NCBI RefSeq assembly: GCF_022398325.1
Contig: NZ_JAKEVD010000021.1
Span: 36,553-83,997, forward strand
From: Shewanella sp. Isolate13
Lineage (GTDB): Bacteria > Pseudomonadota > Gammaproteobacteria > Enterobacterales > Shewanellaceae
Direction of reading: 5' to 3'
Length of the DNA stretch: 47,445 nt
Of the stretch, positions 28,116 to 37,723 are shown one piece after another; position 1 is the stretch's first letter, and each line of letters begins with the position of its first letter. Position numbers and translations under genes: made by a program. The notes beneath the pieces were generated by a model. That model was not told the DNA's origin and did no database searches. It saw nothing but the letters and a program-made list of their open reading frames with translations.

Positions 28116-29282
28116 ATGACGGTTTCTAGTAAAACATTCGCCAGCCTTGGCGTCACTTCGTTATCTATTTCTATACTTGCTGGTTGCAGTGATGCGCCAG
28201 CACAGACTCAAGTACAGATTCAAACACAGGAGCAAATACCGTCTTCAGTCGTCCAACGTCCTGTGCAAATCATGCGCTTAGGCGATAAGTCAGAGAGTAA
28301 TTCGAAACAATTTTCCGGCGTATTAGAGGCAAGCCAAGCGGCACGTCTAGCGTTTAGAGTTCCAGGTACCATTGAGAAAATCTTAGTTAAGACTGGCGAC
28401 AAGGTCGTCAAAGGGCAAGTGCTAGCAAGACTCGAGCCTCACGATTACCAAGTCACAGTGGTTGAGCTAGAAGCGCGACTGGCCGAAGCAAAGGCTTCAC
28501 ATCAGTTAGCAAGCGCCGAATTAGCTAGGGTTAAGCAAGCGATAGCAGATGATGCGATATCTCAAGTCAATTTAGATAGAGCAAAAAGTGGTTATAAGCG
28601 CAGTCTAGCCATGGTTGATGTGGTGACGCAGAATCTGATAAAAGCGCAAGACGCATTGGCATACACCGAGCTTAAAGCGCCCTTTGATGGCGTGATAGCA
28701 TCTCAATCTCAAGAGACCTTCGAGCAAACCTCACCAGGTATTTCTCTGTTTTCCATTCATCAGCCATCACAGTTAAAGGCTGTAATAGACGTACCTGAAA
28801 ACATGATGGCTTCAATCAATGGTCTGCAACCAGTATCAGTTAGCTGGTTTGGGAACGATAAACCTTTGACCGCAACGTTCAGTGAAATGAATACCCTTGC
28901 CGATCCCATTAAGCAAACTTACACAGTGCAATACACCATAGATCAAGCTAATCACACACTGATGCCTGGCAAATCGGTAACGGTTTCCGTCGATATGAAG
29001 GCGACGTCAAATCAGTACTGTATTCCATACAGTGCACTTGTTAATGGGGGAGATGATGAGCCCCGCAGTGATGAGATTGCTCAAGGAAACCTTGGTCAGG
29101 TCTATACCCTAGAGCAACAAAAAGTCGTAGTGAAGCATATCAGGTTTAATGCAATGCAAAAATCATGCGTCATTGCGGAGGGAGAGCTTAAGCAGGGCGA
29201 TGAACTCATTGTTAGCGGTGTTGACTTCCTAAAGCCTGATCAAGCGATTGCTCAGACACTTGTAATGTCTGCGAGTTACTAG
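28116..29282 (+). CDS. RND efflux periplasmic adaptor (membrane fusion) lipoprotein
   Basis: A 388-residue adaptor joining the inner-membrane pump to the outer-membrane channel. Lipobox LAGC (Cys24) anchors it. The lipoyl halves (LAFRVPGTIEKILVKTGDKV and AYTELKAPFDGVIASQ) flank a coiled-coil hairpin of about 80 residues, followed by beta-barrel and membrane-proximal domains. GGAG sits 7 nt before ATG. The first gene of a three-gene efflux operon, 5 bp before the pump. Confidence 0.92.
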   Translation: MTVSSKTFASLGVTSLSISILAGCSDAPAQTQVQIQTQEQIPSSVVQRPVQIMRLGDKSESNSKQFSGVLEASQAARLAFRVPGTIEKILVKTGDKVVKGQVLARLEPHDYQVTVVELEARLAEAKASHQLASAELARVKQAIADDAISQVNLDRAKSGYKRSLAMVDVVTQNLIKAQDALAYTELKAPFDGVIASQSQETFEQTSPGISLFSIHQPSQLKAVIDVPENMMASINGLQPVSVSWFGNDKPLTATFSEMNTLADPIKQTYTVQYTIDQANHTLMPGKSVTVSVDMKATSNQYCIPYSALVNGGDDEPRSDEIAQGNLGQVYTLEQQKVVVKHIRFNAMQKSCVIAEGELKQGDELIVSGVDFLKPDQAIAQTLVMSASY

Positions 29283-29287
29283 GAGTC

Positions 29288-32200
29288 ATGATGAATTTAG
29301 CTGAATTTGCCATAAAACAACGCGTATTTGTGCTGTTCTTTAGTGTCCTATGCGTCATCGTAGGACTCATTTCCTATTTTGAACTCGGTAAGCTTGAAGA
29401 TCCGTCCTTTACCGTTAAGAGTGCTGTTGTTGTCACTCTCTACCCGGGCGCCTCGGCCCAAGAAGTGGAGCAACAAGTAACAGATAAAATTGAGACTAAG
29501 CTACAAGAGATGGGTTCCATGTGGAAGTTACGTTCACTATCGCGCCCAGGTAGCTCCATGATTTTTATCGATCTTAAGGAATCGACCCGCTCAAAAGATT
29601 TACCACAGGAGTGGGATCTGCTCAGGCGAAAAATGAACGATGTAAAGCTGTCACTACCTGCAACGGCACAGCTTAGTATCGTTCAAGACGAATTTTCTGA
29701 AGTCTATGGCATGCTCTTTAGCGTACATGGTAAAGATGCCGATCCAGAAGCGCTACGCCAATATGCCAAAGAGTTACAACGCCGGCTAAAGACTATAGAA
29801 GGCATTAAAAAAATTGAGCTGCATGGTGTACAGCAACAAGCGATCTATGTTGATCTGCCTGATGAGCGCTTAGCTCAATATGGGATCTCTTCGGCGCAAG
29901 TCATTAATCAGTTGGCCACTCAAAATCTCACCTACGACAGTGGCAGTTTCCCTGTGGGGGCTGAGCGGATCCGAATCAATCAAAGTAGTGCGTTTAAAAG
30001 CATACAAGATATTAAAGATCTGACCATTAAAGGCGGCGCGGGAAACTACAGTACAGGGCTAATTCGCCTTGGTGATATCGCTGAAATTAGCTTGGGCTAT
30101 CAAACTCCGGCCACCAGCATGAGTCGCTTCAATGGAATGCCGGGCGTTACCTTAGCCGTGAGTCCTGTAAACGGGATTAACGTGGTTAGTCTAGGAGAAG
30201 AACTCACTCAAATTATAGAGGACTATGAGCAGACGCTTCCTGTGGGCATTGAAATAGGCACCATCGCATTTCAACCGGACGAAGTGAATGCGTCGATAGC
30301 TGATTTTGTTACTAATCTGCTAGAAAGCGTGCTGATAGTATTTGCTGTGCTACTTATCTTTATGGGCTTTAAGAGCGCGACAATCGTTGGTAGCAGCCTG
30401 ATGTTTACCATTTTGCTCACGCTTATCTATATGTACATTGCTGGGGTCGATCTGCAGCGGGTATCCCTTGGTACCTTCATACTCGCGCTGGGTATGTTGG
30501 TTGATAATGCCATTGTGATCACCGATCTCATCATAGTGAAGCTTAATAAGGGCATGGAGCGGACTCAAGCGGCCATCGATGCGGTGAAAGAAACGTCAAA
30601 GCCACTCCTTGCTGCAACTGTGATTGCTATCATGGGGGCTACACCAGTACTGTTCTCAAAAACCGATGCGGGGGAGTTTTCAAGCTCAGTCTTCTTGATT
30701 ATCTGCTCATCATTGCTATTTTCCTGGCTGGTGGCCGTTACCTTAACGCCGCTGTTATGTTGGTTATGGTGTAAGCCCTCTAAAAACAAACAACAAGCCG
30801 AACAAAAAGTCAGTCGCTATCAGATGCTGATTAAATGGACTGTGATGAATCCACGTAAGGCTATCGGTTCTGTCATTCCCTTATTACTGATCACTGCTAT
30901 GGCCGTGCCTTATGTTGCTATCAATTTTATTCCAAGCTCAGACAGGCCTTTAGTATTCCTAGATTACTGGTTACCAAACGGTGCCAAAATTGAGCAAACC
31001 TCCGCTGACATGAAAAAAATAGAAGGCTGGCTGCTGCAGCAAGCGGAAGTCTCATCAGTCTCGAGTTATGTCGGTGCCAGTGCGCCTCGCTTCTCGGTAA
31101 CCGTTGAACCTGAACCCTATGATTCAAGCTATGGTCAAATTGTCATTAACGTCAAAGATTACGAAGGTATTAGCGAATTGAGTCAGCGAGGAGATCTATG
31201 GTTGGCTCAGACGTTTCCTAATGCGGAGCCACGTTTTCGCTCTCTAAAACTTGCGACGAAAGACAAGTTTAGCGTTGAAGCACGCTTTACCGGAAGTGAT
31301 CCTAAGGTGCTGCAAGGTTTGTCAGAGCAGGCACAAACTATTATGAAGCAACATCCCAATGCTAAATATGTAAGGGATGATTGGCGTCAACCGAGTAAAG
31401 TTATTACACCTTTGATAAATCAAGAAAAAGCGCGTTTGGCTGGCGTGAACCGTACCGATATCTCATTGGCAATCAAGCGAGCCGCTGAAGGGGTACCTTT
31501 AGGAACACTCAACCAAGGCGATCAACTTATTCCAATTAACTTTAGGAGTCCTCACAGCGATTTAAGTCATTTGGAAACCTTAACCGTGCGTTCACTGCTG
31601 GGCATACACAGTGTTCCTCTCGGTCAAGTTGTCGATGGTTTTGAACTTCAATCTGAGCAGAGCGTGATTTGGCGTCGTGACAGAGTGCCAACAATTACCG
31701 CCCAAGCCGATGTGTTCGGAGCAACACCAGCTCAGGTGCGAAACCAAATAAAAGATCAAATTGAAGCGATACCACTACCAGCGGGTTACTCGTTTGAGTG
31801 GGGCGGCGAGTACTATGATGAAAACCGTGCTATTAACGACACCCTAAACCAATTACCAAAGGCCTTGTTGATGATGGTGATAATCATGGTCGCGATGTTC
31901 AATGGTTTTAGGCAACCTGCCATTATTTTAATCACCTTGCCATTGGCCACGATTGGGGTGATCTGGACGTTATTACTGCTCGATAAGCCTTTTGGGTTTA
32001 TGGCACTGATTGGTGCAATCACCTTGATGGGGATGATCGTTAAAAATGGCATCGTATTAATGGATCAGATTGAGCTAGAGCGTGCAAAGAACCGACCTAT
32101 CCATGAAGCGGTGACGGTAGCCACGGTCAACCGAACCATGGCGATCTCTATGGGGGCGTTAACCACGGCTCTGGGCATGATCCCATTATTATCCGACAGA

Positions 32201-32410
32201 TTGTTCGATCAGATGGCTGCCACCATTATCGGCGGACTAGCCGCGGCGACAGTGTTATCTCTGTTTATTATGCCGGCATTTTACTGCCTATTTTATCGAG
32301 ATAAAGCGCCTAAGGAGGCGCAAGACAATAGCCAAGACAAAACCCAAAACACGCCGCAAAACCAGCCTCAGGAAAAGACTGCAATCTATTCCTCACAGGA
32401 GCAAAACTAA
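29288..32410 (+). CDS. RND family efflux permease
   Basis: A 1040-residue inner-membrane proton-driven transporter. The two homologous halves each show a periplasmic porter region and a six-helix block. TM4 has LALGMLVDNAIVITDLIIV, with the essential first Asp present and Asn where AcrB has its second Asp, as in many non-AcrB RND pumps. The C-terminal tail is Gln/Asn-rich and hydrophilic. It resembles the TriC-like branch of the hydrophobe/amphiphile exporters, but the substrate cannot be read from sequence. Only 1 bp separates it from the channel gene. Confidence 0.92.
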   Translation: MMNLAEFAIKQRVFVLFFSVLCVIVGLISYFELGKLEDPSFTVKSAVVVTLYPGASAQEVEQQVTDKIETKLQEMGSMWKLRSLSRPGSSMIFIDLKESTRSKDLPQEWDLLRRKMNDVKLSLPATAQLSIVQDEFSEVYGMLFSVHGKDADPEALRQYAKELQRRLKTIEGIKKIELHGVQQQAIYVDLPDERLAQYGISSAQVINQLATQNLTYDSGSFPVGAERIRINQSSAFKSIQDIKDLTIKGGAGNYSTGLIRLGDIAEISLGYQTPATSMSRFNGMPGVTLAVSPVNGINVVSLGEELTQIIEDYEQTLPVGIEIGTIAFQPDEVNASIADFVTNLLESVLIVFAVLLIFMGFKSATIVGSSLMFTILLTLIYMYIAGVDLQRVSLGTFILALGMLVDNAIVITDLIIVKLNKGMERTQAAIDAVKETSKPLLAATVIAIMGATPVLFSKTDAGEFSSSVFLIICSSLLFSWLVAVTLTPLLCWLWCKPSKNKQQAEQKVSRYQMLIKWTVMNPRKAIGSVIPLLLITAMAVPYVAINFIPSSDRPLVFLDYWLPNGAKIEQTSADMKKIEGWLLQQAEVSSVSSYVGASAPRFSVTVEPEPYDSSYGQIVINVKDYEGISELSQRGDLWLAQTFPNAEPRFRSLKLATKDKFSVEARFTGSDPKVLQGLSEQAQTIMKQHPNAKYVRDDWRQPSKVITPLINQEKARLAGVNRTDISLAIKRAAEGVPLGTLNQGDQLIPINFRSPHSDLSHLETLTVRSLLGIHSVPLGQVVDGFELQSEQSVIWRRDRVPTITAQADVFGATPAQVRNQIKDQIEAIPLPAGYSFEWGGEYYDENRAINDTLNQLPKALLMMVIIMVAMFNGFRQPAIILITLPLATIGVIWTLLLLDKPFGFMALIGAITLMGMIVKNGIVLMDQIELERAKNRPIHEAVTVATVNRTMAISMGALTTALGMIPLLSDRLFDQMAATIIGGLAAATVLSLFIMPAFYCLFYRDKAPKEAQDNSQDKTQNTPQNQPQEKTAIYSSQEQN

Positions 32411-32411
32411 T

Positions 32412-33938
32412 ATGAAAATGTCTACATTAGCCCCTGTGGCCATTGCTATCTTACTAACTGGTTGCGCCGTTGGGCCACAGTATGAAAAACCAAATGTACA
32501 GTTAGACAGCGAATACCTGTATCTAGCTGATACAAGCCCTGAAGCAACAAACCTTGCGTTGAACAAACAAGCGCAGAGTAAACAGGCAAAAAGTCAGCAG
32601 CAAGCTGACTATTGGTGGCAGCAATTTAATGACCCTGTATTAAATCAATTGGTGAGGGATGCTCAGCAGCAGTCGGTACCGCTCAAGATCGCAGCCGAGC
32701 AGATCCGTATGGCGCGTTCCTATCAAAGCGCAATCGAGTCCTTTAAAGTGCCGACGGTTAACTTAGGTGCTGGCTTCGCAAATTATCAACTCAGTGAGAA
32801 TGACCCATTGCTGGGCTCGGCGATTACCGCAGTCAATCCTATCAATGGCTATAAACTGGGTTTAGTCGATGATAATAACAGTGCTTTTTTTGCTGGAGCG
32901 AGCATCGCCTGGGAGCTGGATCTTTTTGGCCGCATCGACAGTCAAGCCAATGCGGCTGGGATTAGAAAAGAGCAGGTGGTGATAATGCGTGAAGGGCTCA
33001 CCACACTGATCACATCCGACGTCATTCATAACTATCTACAGCTACGGGGCGCTGAGGACCGAAAACAAATAGCACTTAATACCATAGAAGATCAAAAACA
33101 GACCTTAAGGCTTGTTGAGCAGATGGTAAAAAGTGGCTATGGCTCCTCACTGGATAAGGCTAGGGCTGAGGCGATGTTAGCTGCAACTCAAGCCGTGGTG
33201 CCGCAATTAGAAATAGCCAAAAATGTTCATAAGCAGCGCTTGGCTTTTCTATTAGGCGAAACGCCGAAGCAGATAGAACAAAGAATAGGAAAGCAAAGCT
33301 CGCTACCTGATTTTGATGGGATCATTCCTACTGGTTTACCCTCAGATCTACTGAATCGAAGAGCTGATATCCGTATTGCTGAGCGTGAAATGGCCGCGAT
33401 AAGCGAAGAAAGGGCTGCTGCGGTTGCCTCACAATATCCTAAAGTATTTCTCACTGGCGCCCCGGGCGTCTTGGCAAAGGATTTTGACGATCTTTTCAGC
33501 AGTGATTCAATATCTTGGGCGGCAAGTATCGGTATAAGTTGGAATGTGTTCGATGGCGGCCGAGGTGATGCCATTGTCGATATGCAGCAAGCTAGATTTG
33601 ATATGAGCGTATTAAGCTACCAGCAGTCGGTCATTGGTGCATTTGGCGAAGTCGAAACCCTATTGCAGGGCTATGGCTACAGTCAACAGTATGTAGAGCG
33701 GGTAACTTATGCGGCCGAGGCGACTAATATTGCGGTGAACAAGGCTAAATCCCTTTACCGAGCAGGCTTGAGTGATTATCTGTCGATCTTAGATGCTCAG
33801 CGTCAGCAAAATGCAATGAAAGATCGCATTGTCACAGCTAAACTGCAAACCGCACACCTAACCGTGGGATTGCATAAAGCATTAGGAGGCGACTGGCACT
33901 TAAACAGTAAGGAGCAACCAAATAGTGAGTCGCACTAG
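32412..33938 (+). CDS. Outer-membrane efflux channel lipoprotein (OprM/NodT type)
   Basis: A 508-residue TolC-superfamily channel. A lipobox LTGC (Cys18) predicts an N-terminal lipid anchor as in OprM. NodT-type hallmarks include DYWWQQFNDPVLNQLV near the N terminus, WELDLFGRI, GLPSDLLNRRADIRIAE, and SLYRAGLSDYLSILDAQRQ. It completes a self-contained tripartite pump and ends at a hairpin terminator. CAGGAG lies 10 nt upstream, inside the end of the pump gene, so translation is coupled. Confidence 0.92.
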   Translation: MKMSTLAPVAIAILLTGCAVGPQYEKPNVQLDSEYLYLADTSPEATNLALNKQAQSKQAKSQQQADYWWQQFNDPVLNQLVRDAQQQSVPLKIAAEQIRMARSYQSAIESFKVPTVNLGAGFANYQLSENDPLLGSAITAVNPINGYKLGLVDDNNSAFFAGASIAWELDLFGRIDSQANAAGIRKEQVVIMREGLTTLITSDVIHNYLQLRGAEDRKQIALNTIEDQKQTLRLVEQMVKSGYGSSLDKARAEAMLAATQAVVPQLEIAKNVHKQRLAFLLGETPKQIEQRIGKQSSLPDFDGIIPTGLPSDLLNRRADIRIAEREMAAISEERAAAVASQYPKVFLTGAPGVLAKDFDDLFSSDSISWAASIGISWNVFDGGRGDAIVDMQQARFDMSVLSYQQSVIGAFGEVETLLQGYGYSQQYVERVTYAAEATNIAVNKAKSLYRAGLSDYLSILDAQRQQNAMKDRIVTAKLQTAHLTVGLHKALGGDWHLNSKEQPNSESH

Positions 33939-33981
33939 CGCCAATCCATAAATTGTTTAAACCAATAGACCGCTTAAACAG

Positions 33982-34010
33982 AGATGCAGTGCATAGCGCT
34001 GCATCTTTCT
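33982..34010 (+). terminator. Terminator of the RND operon
   Basis: AGATGCAG (33982-33989), a 9-nt loop, CTGCATCT (33999-34006), followed by TTCTT. An 8-bp stem with a modest T tract. Confidence 0.7.
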
Positions 34011-34273
34011 TCCCGTTTAAGATGCGGTTGTTGAGTACTGTTTTAGTGCTTTAATACCGTACGACAAAGAGCATTTCCTCTTCCTTCGCTCTTTGGCCAG
34101 TATCAGTCAACTCAATATACTTATTTTGGCTAAACTCATACATTGCCTAAACTCACAACCAAATTTAAAGCCAAACCTACGGCCATGCTATTGGCAAAGG
34201 CATAAAAGCGTAAAGATTTCCGTCCTACCTTGCTAATTTATCCCCTAGCTGTCCCTTAGACTTTACTCCTACT

Positions 34274-34283
34274 TTGTCGACAA
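34274..34283. promoter_or_regulatory. GntR operator 1 (TTGTCGACAA)
   Basis: A perfect 10-bp palindrome, upstream of a TATAAT at 34304-34309 that is probably the regulator's -10. GntR/FCD regulators typically bind such short palindromes. Confidence 0.75.
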
Positions 34284-34325
34284 TTTGTTGGTTTACTGTT
34301 GACTATAATGTTTAATCTGGCTAGA

Positions 34326-34335
34326 TTGTCGACAA
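34326..34335. promoter_or_regulatory. GntR operator 2 (TTGTCGACAA)
   Basis: A second identical palindrome exactly 52 bp from operator 1, near five helical turns, and 17-22 bp downstream of TATAAT. Together they bracket the promoter, which suits repression. Confidence 0.75.
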
Positions 34336-34361
34336 TCCATTAAGCACTAATATTCGAATAT

Positions 34362-35033
34362 TTGATGACATTTTTTAACGAACAGCCTATTACCAGTGCC
34401 GATAAAACCTTTTTTCAACTGCGTAAAGAGATAGTTGAAGGAGAGATAGTGCAGGGCTCAAAGTTAAGTGAAACAGAGTTGTCGACAAAATACAGTGTTA
34501 GCCGCGCGGTGATCCGAGAGGCCATTAACCGCCTCGAGGCTAGCCATTTAGTTGAACGTAAGGCCAATGTCGGCGCCAGAGTGGTGAGTTTAACTGCCGA
34601 AGGGTTACTTGAGTTATATCAAGTGCGCGAGTCGCTTGAAGGTATGGCCGCAAGACTTGCCGCATTAAATATGACCGATCAGGAAATAACCGATCTGCAA
34701 TCGCTACTAAGCAGTCACTTCAACGAAGTTAAATCCGGTCAGTCATATTATCAAGAGGCAGGCGATGTCGACTTTCATTATCGAATCATTCTAGGCAGTA
34801 AAAACAAGCATCTAATTTCAATGCTACTCGATGGCATTTATCACTTAGTGCGTATGTATCGGGTGCAGCTAGGTATGAGCGGGCCTAGAGTGACCACCGC
34901 TTTTGATGAACATAAACATATTGTACAAGCCATCTGTAATCGTGATGCTGAATTAGCTGAAATGCTGATGCGTCGTCATATCTTGTACTCAAAATCGAGC
35001 ATAGAAAACAAACTAGAACACACGATGCAGTGA
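34362..35033 (+). CDS. GntR/FCD family regulator of the propionate (prp) operon
   Basis: A 223-residue GntR-family regulator with a winged helix (KLSETELSTKYSVSRAVIREAINRL) and a C-terminal FCD ligand domain with the usual conserved Asp/His positions (DVDFHYRI, then DEHKHIVQAI). Genes of this type precede prpBC in Shewanella and are thought to repress them until a methylcitrate-cycle intermediate is present. It lies 149 bp before prpB, in the same direction. Three palindromes upstream and within it point to autoregulation. Effector is inferred, not seen. Confidence 0.85.
   Translation: MMTFFNEQPITSADKTFFQLRKEIVEGEIVQGSKLSETELSTKYSVSRAVIREAINRLEASHLVERKANVGARVVSLTAEGLLELYQVRESLEGMAARLAALNMTDQEITDLQSLLSSHFNEVKSGQSYYQEAGDVDFHYRIILGSKNKHLISMLLDGIYHLVRMYRVQLGMSGPRVTTAFDEHKHIVQAICNRDAELAEMLMRRHILYSKSSIENKLEHTMQ
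34479..34488. promoter_or_regulatory. GntR operator 3 inside the regulator gene
   Basis: A third perfect TTGTCGACAA, in the codons for residues around 40-43 (LSTK) of the GntR gene itself, 153 bp from operator 2. It may be an auxiliary site for looping or a roadblock. Confidence 0.6.
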
Positions 35034-35182
35034 TATTGCAGCCGATTGCTAACGCTACAATCGTTTAAAGCAGTAAGGCACAGATAAACATATTTAATAA
35101 CAGATAAAACAATTGTCAGTGAGCTTGGAATATCGCCTTTTAAAAGCTGGTATTTCAAGCAAATAACTATAAGGAATACGCC

Positions 35183-36061
35183 ATGAGCGCAGGTAAGAAG
35201 TTTCGTGAGGCATTAGCCGCCAACAAGCCGCTACAAATAGTCGGTACCATTAATGCTTATTCAGCCATGATGGCAAAGAAGATCGGTCACCAAGCCATCT
35301 ATCTTTCAGGCGGCGGCGTAGCAAATGCATCATACGGCTTACCAGACTTAGGCATGACATCGTTAAACGATGTGATTGTAGACGTACAGCGCATTACTTC
35401 AGCTTGTGACTTACCGCTAATGGTTGATATCGACACTGGTTGGGGGGGCGCGTTTAACATTGCTAAAACCATCCGCGACATGGAAAAAGCCGGCGCAGCA
35501 GCCGTGCATATGGAAGATCAAGTGGCGCAAAAGCGCTGTGGTCACCGTCCAAACAAAGAGATTGTGTCTACTGAAGAGATGGTCGATCGCATTAAAGCCG
35601 CGGTTGATGCTCGTACCGATCCTGATTTTTTCATTATGGCGCGTACAGACTCATTTGCGCAAGAAGGGTTAGCGGCAGCAATCGAGCGTGCCAAAGCGTA
35701 TGTAGCCGCAGGTGCTGACGGCATTTTTGCAGAAGCGGTGAAAACTGAAGAGCATTACCGTGCATTTGCCGATGCTTTAGATGTGCCTATCCTTGCCAAT
35801 ATTACTGAGTTTGGCCAAACAGAATTATGGAATAAAGATCAATTGGGCGAGTGGGGCGCATCTATGGTGCTGTATCCGCTAAGTGCTTTTAGAGCTATGA
35901 ATAAAGCGGCTGAGATGGTGTATAGCTCAATTTTAGAAAACGGCGATCAAAAAGCGGTGGTAGATTCAATGCAAACCCGCATGGAGCTATACGATTACTT
36001 GGGTTACCACGATTACGAGCAAAAGCTAGATAAGCTATTTGCTGAAGGCAAAAATCTGTAA
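35183..36061 (+). CDS. prpB: 2-methylisocitrate lyase
   Basis: A 292-residue lyase that splits 2-methylisocitrate into pyruvate and succinate, the last step of the methylcitrate cycle. The catalytic KRCGH motif (in [12 protein letters not shown]) and the Mg-binding DIDTGWGG are intact. AAGGAA precedes the ATG. It is the first enzyme gene of the prp cluster. The leader has only a half-site TTGTC (35113-35117), so control is probably from the upstream promoter. Confidence 0.95.
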   Translation: MSAGKKFREALAANKPLQIVGTINAYSAMMAKKIGHQAIYLSGGGVANASYGLPDLGMTSLNDVIVDVQRITSACDLPLMVDIDTGWGGAFNIAKTIRDMEKAGAAAVHMEDQVAQKRCGHRPNKEIVSTEEMVDRIKAAVDARTDPDFFIMARTDSFAQEGLAAAIERAKAYVAAGADGIFAEAVKTEEHYRAFADALDVPILANITEFGQTELWNKDQLGEWGASMVLYPLSAFRAMNKAAEMVYSSILENGDQKAVVDSMQTRMELYDYLGYHDYEQKLDKLFAEGKNL

Positions 36062-36256
36062 ACAAGATTGAATAGCTAACAAGTTCAATAAGCTAAAGGT
36101 TGAGAATTCAAGGTTAAAGTAAATAGTTAACCCCATAAATTGTAAACAAAAGGCAGTACCTTACAAACGTTAGTGTGATGGATAAGCGCTAACGTAATAA
36201 ATATAAAAAGCCCGCGGTTAACCCTGACGGGCCCAACAAATAAAAGGAAGAGAGCA
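36062..36256. other. prpB-prpC gap with hairpins
   Basis: A 195-bp gap with ACGTTAG (36167-36173) paired to CTAACGT (36189-36195), then a GC-rich imperfect hairpin from GCCCG to CGGGC at about 36209-36233. The second lies 16 bp before the AAGGAAGAG ribosome site of prpC. No T tract, so more likely an mRNA-stability or attenuation element than a strong terminator. Confidence 0.5.
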
Positions 36257-37381
36257 ATGGTTGATAAAAAGTTAGGCGGAGCAGGTCTACGCGGACAAAG
36301 CGCAGGCGAAACAGCTTTATGTACAGTGGGTAAGTCAGGTTCGGGATTAACCTATTGCGGTTATGACGTAGCAGATCTTGCCGATAACGCATCGTTTGAA
36401 GAAGTGGCCTATTTACTGTTTAACGGTGAATTACCTAATCAAACTCAGCTTGATCACTATAAAACTGAGCTTTTCGCTCAGCGCGATCTTCCACAAGCCT
36501 TAAAAGAGGTGTTACAACGTATTCCTGCAGATGCTCACCCAATGGATGTGATGCGTACAGGTTGTTCTTTTTTAGGTAACCTAGAGCCTGAAAACGACTT
36601 TAACGAGCAAAACAAAGCGGCTAACCGCTTACTAGCAGCGTTTCCTGCCATTATGTGTTACTGGTACAAGTTCTCTCACGAAGGTGTTGAAATTGACTGT
36701 GTAACTGATGAAGATTCAATTGGTGGTCACTTTTTACACCTACTTAATGGCAAAGCGCCATCTGAGCAACACCGCCGCGTAATGGATGTGTCGCTAATTT
36801 TGTACGCTGAGCATGAGTTCAACGCATCTACCTTTACTGCTCGTGTGTGTGCATCAACTTTATCTGACATGTTCTCATGTATCACTGGCGCAATCGGTAC
36901 ATTGCGCGGGCCACTGCACGGTGGCGCTAACGAAGCAGCAATGGATATGATCCAAAAGTTCACATCGCCAGCGGATGCAAAAGAGCAAATGGCAGGCATG
37001 CTTGCACGTAAAGAGAAGATCATGGGTTTTGGTCACGCAATTTACCGCGAGTCTGATCCACGTAACGTGATCATCAAAGCTTGGTCTGAAAAGCTAGCAC
37101 ATGAGTTTGGTGATACCTCACTTTACGATATCTCAGTCGCTTGTGAAGAGTTTATGTGGGACACCAAAAAGCTGTTCTGTAACGCCGACTTCTTCCATGC
37201 TTCTGCATATCACTTTATGGGCATTCCAACTAAGTTATTTACACCTATCTTTGTTTGTTCACGCTTAACAGGTTGGGCTGCACACGTAATGGAGCAGCGC
37301 TCAAACAACCGTATTATCCGCCCAAGCGCAGACTATACCGGTAGCGAGCCACGTACGGTGACACCTATTAGTGAGAGATAG
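36257..37381 (+). CDS. prpC: 2-methylcitrate synthase
   Basis: A 374-residue citrate-synthase-fold enzyme condensing propionyl-CoA with oxaloacetate. Catalytic residues are visible in PLHGGANEAAM, MGFGHAIYRESDPR and CNADFFHASAYHFMGIP. It is shorter than hexameric citrate synthases and has the length of PrpC. AAGGAAGAG lies just upstream. Between prpB and acnD, in operon order typical of Shewanella. Confidence 0.95.
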   Translation: MVDKKLGGAGLRGQSAGETALCTVGKSGSGLTYCGYDVADLADNASFEEVAYLLFNGELPNQTQLDHYKTELFAQRDLPQALKEVLQRIPADAHPMDVMRTGCSFLGNLEPENDFNEQNKAANRLLAAFPAIMCYWYKFSHEGVEIDCVTDEDSIGGHFLHLLNGKAPSEQHRRVMDVSLILYAEHEFNASTFTARVCASTLSDMFSCITGAIGTLRGPLHGGANEAAMDMIQKFTSPADAKEQMAGMLARKEKIMGFGHAIYRESDPRNVIIKAWSEKLAHEFGDTSLYDISVACEEFMWDTKKLFCNADFFHASAYHFMGIPTKLFTPIFVCSRLTGWAAHVMEQRSNNRIIRPSADYTGSEPRTVTPISER

Positions 37382-37723
37382 AAGCTAGAACTTAGAGACT
37401 AGAACGTGACTACGTCACTGCTAGAGCGTCGCTACGCTCCTGCTAGATCCTATACAGTCAAAAGATAACAGCATCACTTGTTAGGCTTTTGATTGTATAG
37501 AAGGGCTTATTTTAAGAGGTATTAGCCCGCTTTAGCCGCGAAGCGTCCTAGAAGCGTCCTCGAACCTAGTACCTTATCTTAGCTTTTGACTGTATAGCAG
37601 GGCTCTTTTAAGAGGTATTAGCCCGTTCTAGCCGCGAAGCGTCCTAGCAGTGAGCTTGCGAACGCTCTAGCACCTAGAACCTAGCACCTAGAACCTTGCA
37701 CCATATTTAAACTGGAACGCATT
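37382..37723. repeat. prpC-acnD gap filled with CTAG-rich repeats
   Basis: About 12 CTAG tetranucleotides occur in some 320 bp. Two 65-66-bp direct repeats (37486-37551 and 37583-37647, period 97 bp) share TTTAAGAGGTATTAGCCCG and GCCGCGAAGCGTCCTAG. TATACAGTCAAAAG (37451-37464) is the exact reverse complement of 37583-37596 and near-exact of 37486-37499. Small hairpins (GTGAC-TAC-GTCAC near 37406, GAGCG-TCGCTA-CGCTC near 37424) and CACCTAGAAC repeats complete the mosaic. No coding potential. Confidence 0.75.

Larger units (their letters stand above)
34011..34361. other. Intergenic region before the prp regulator
   Basis: No gene is supported in this stretch. CAAAGAGC (34065-34072) and GCTCTTTG (34088-34095) make an 8-bp hairpin with a 15-nt loop, of unknown role. 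The right part holds two operators and a likely promoter, listed separately. Confidence 0.45.

Noticed and set aside
35113..35117. A TTGTC half-site as a fourth GntR operator before prpB
   Set aside because: Only one half of the palindrome is present.
37382..37723. CRISPR array
   Set aside because: Two imperfect repeats with a 97-bp period, no regular spacers and no cas genes.
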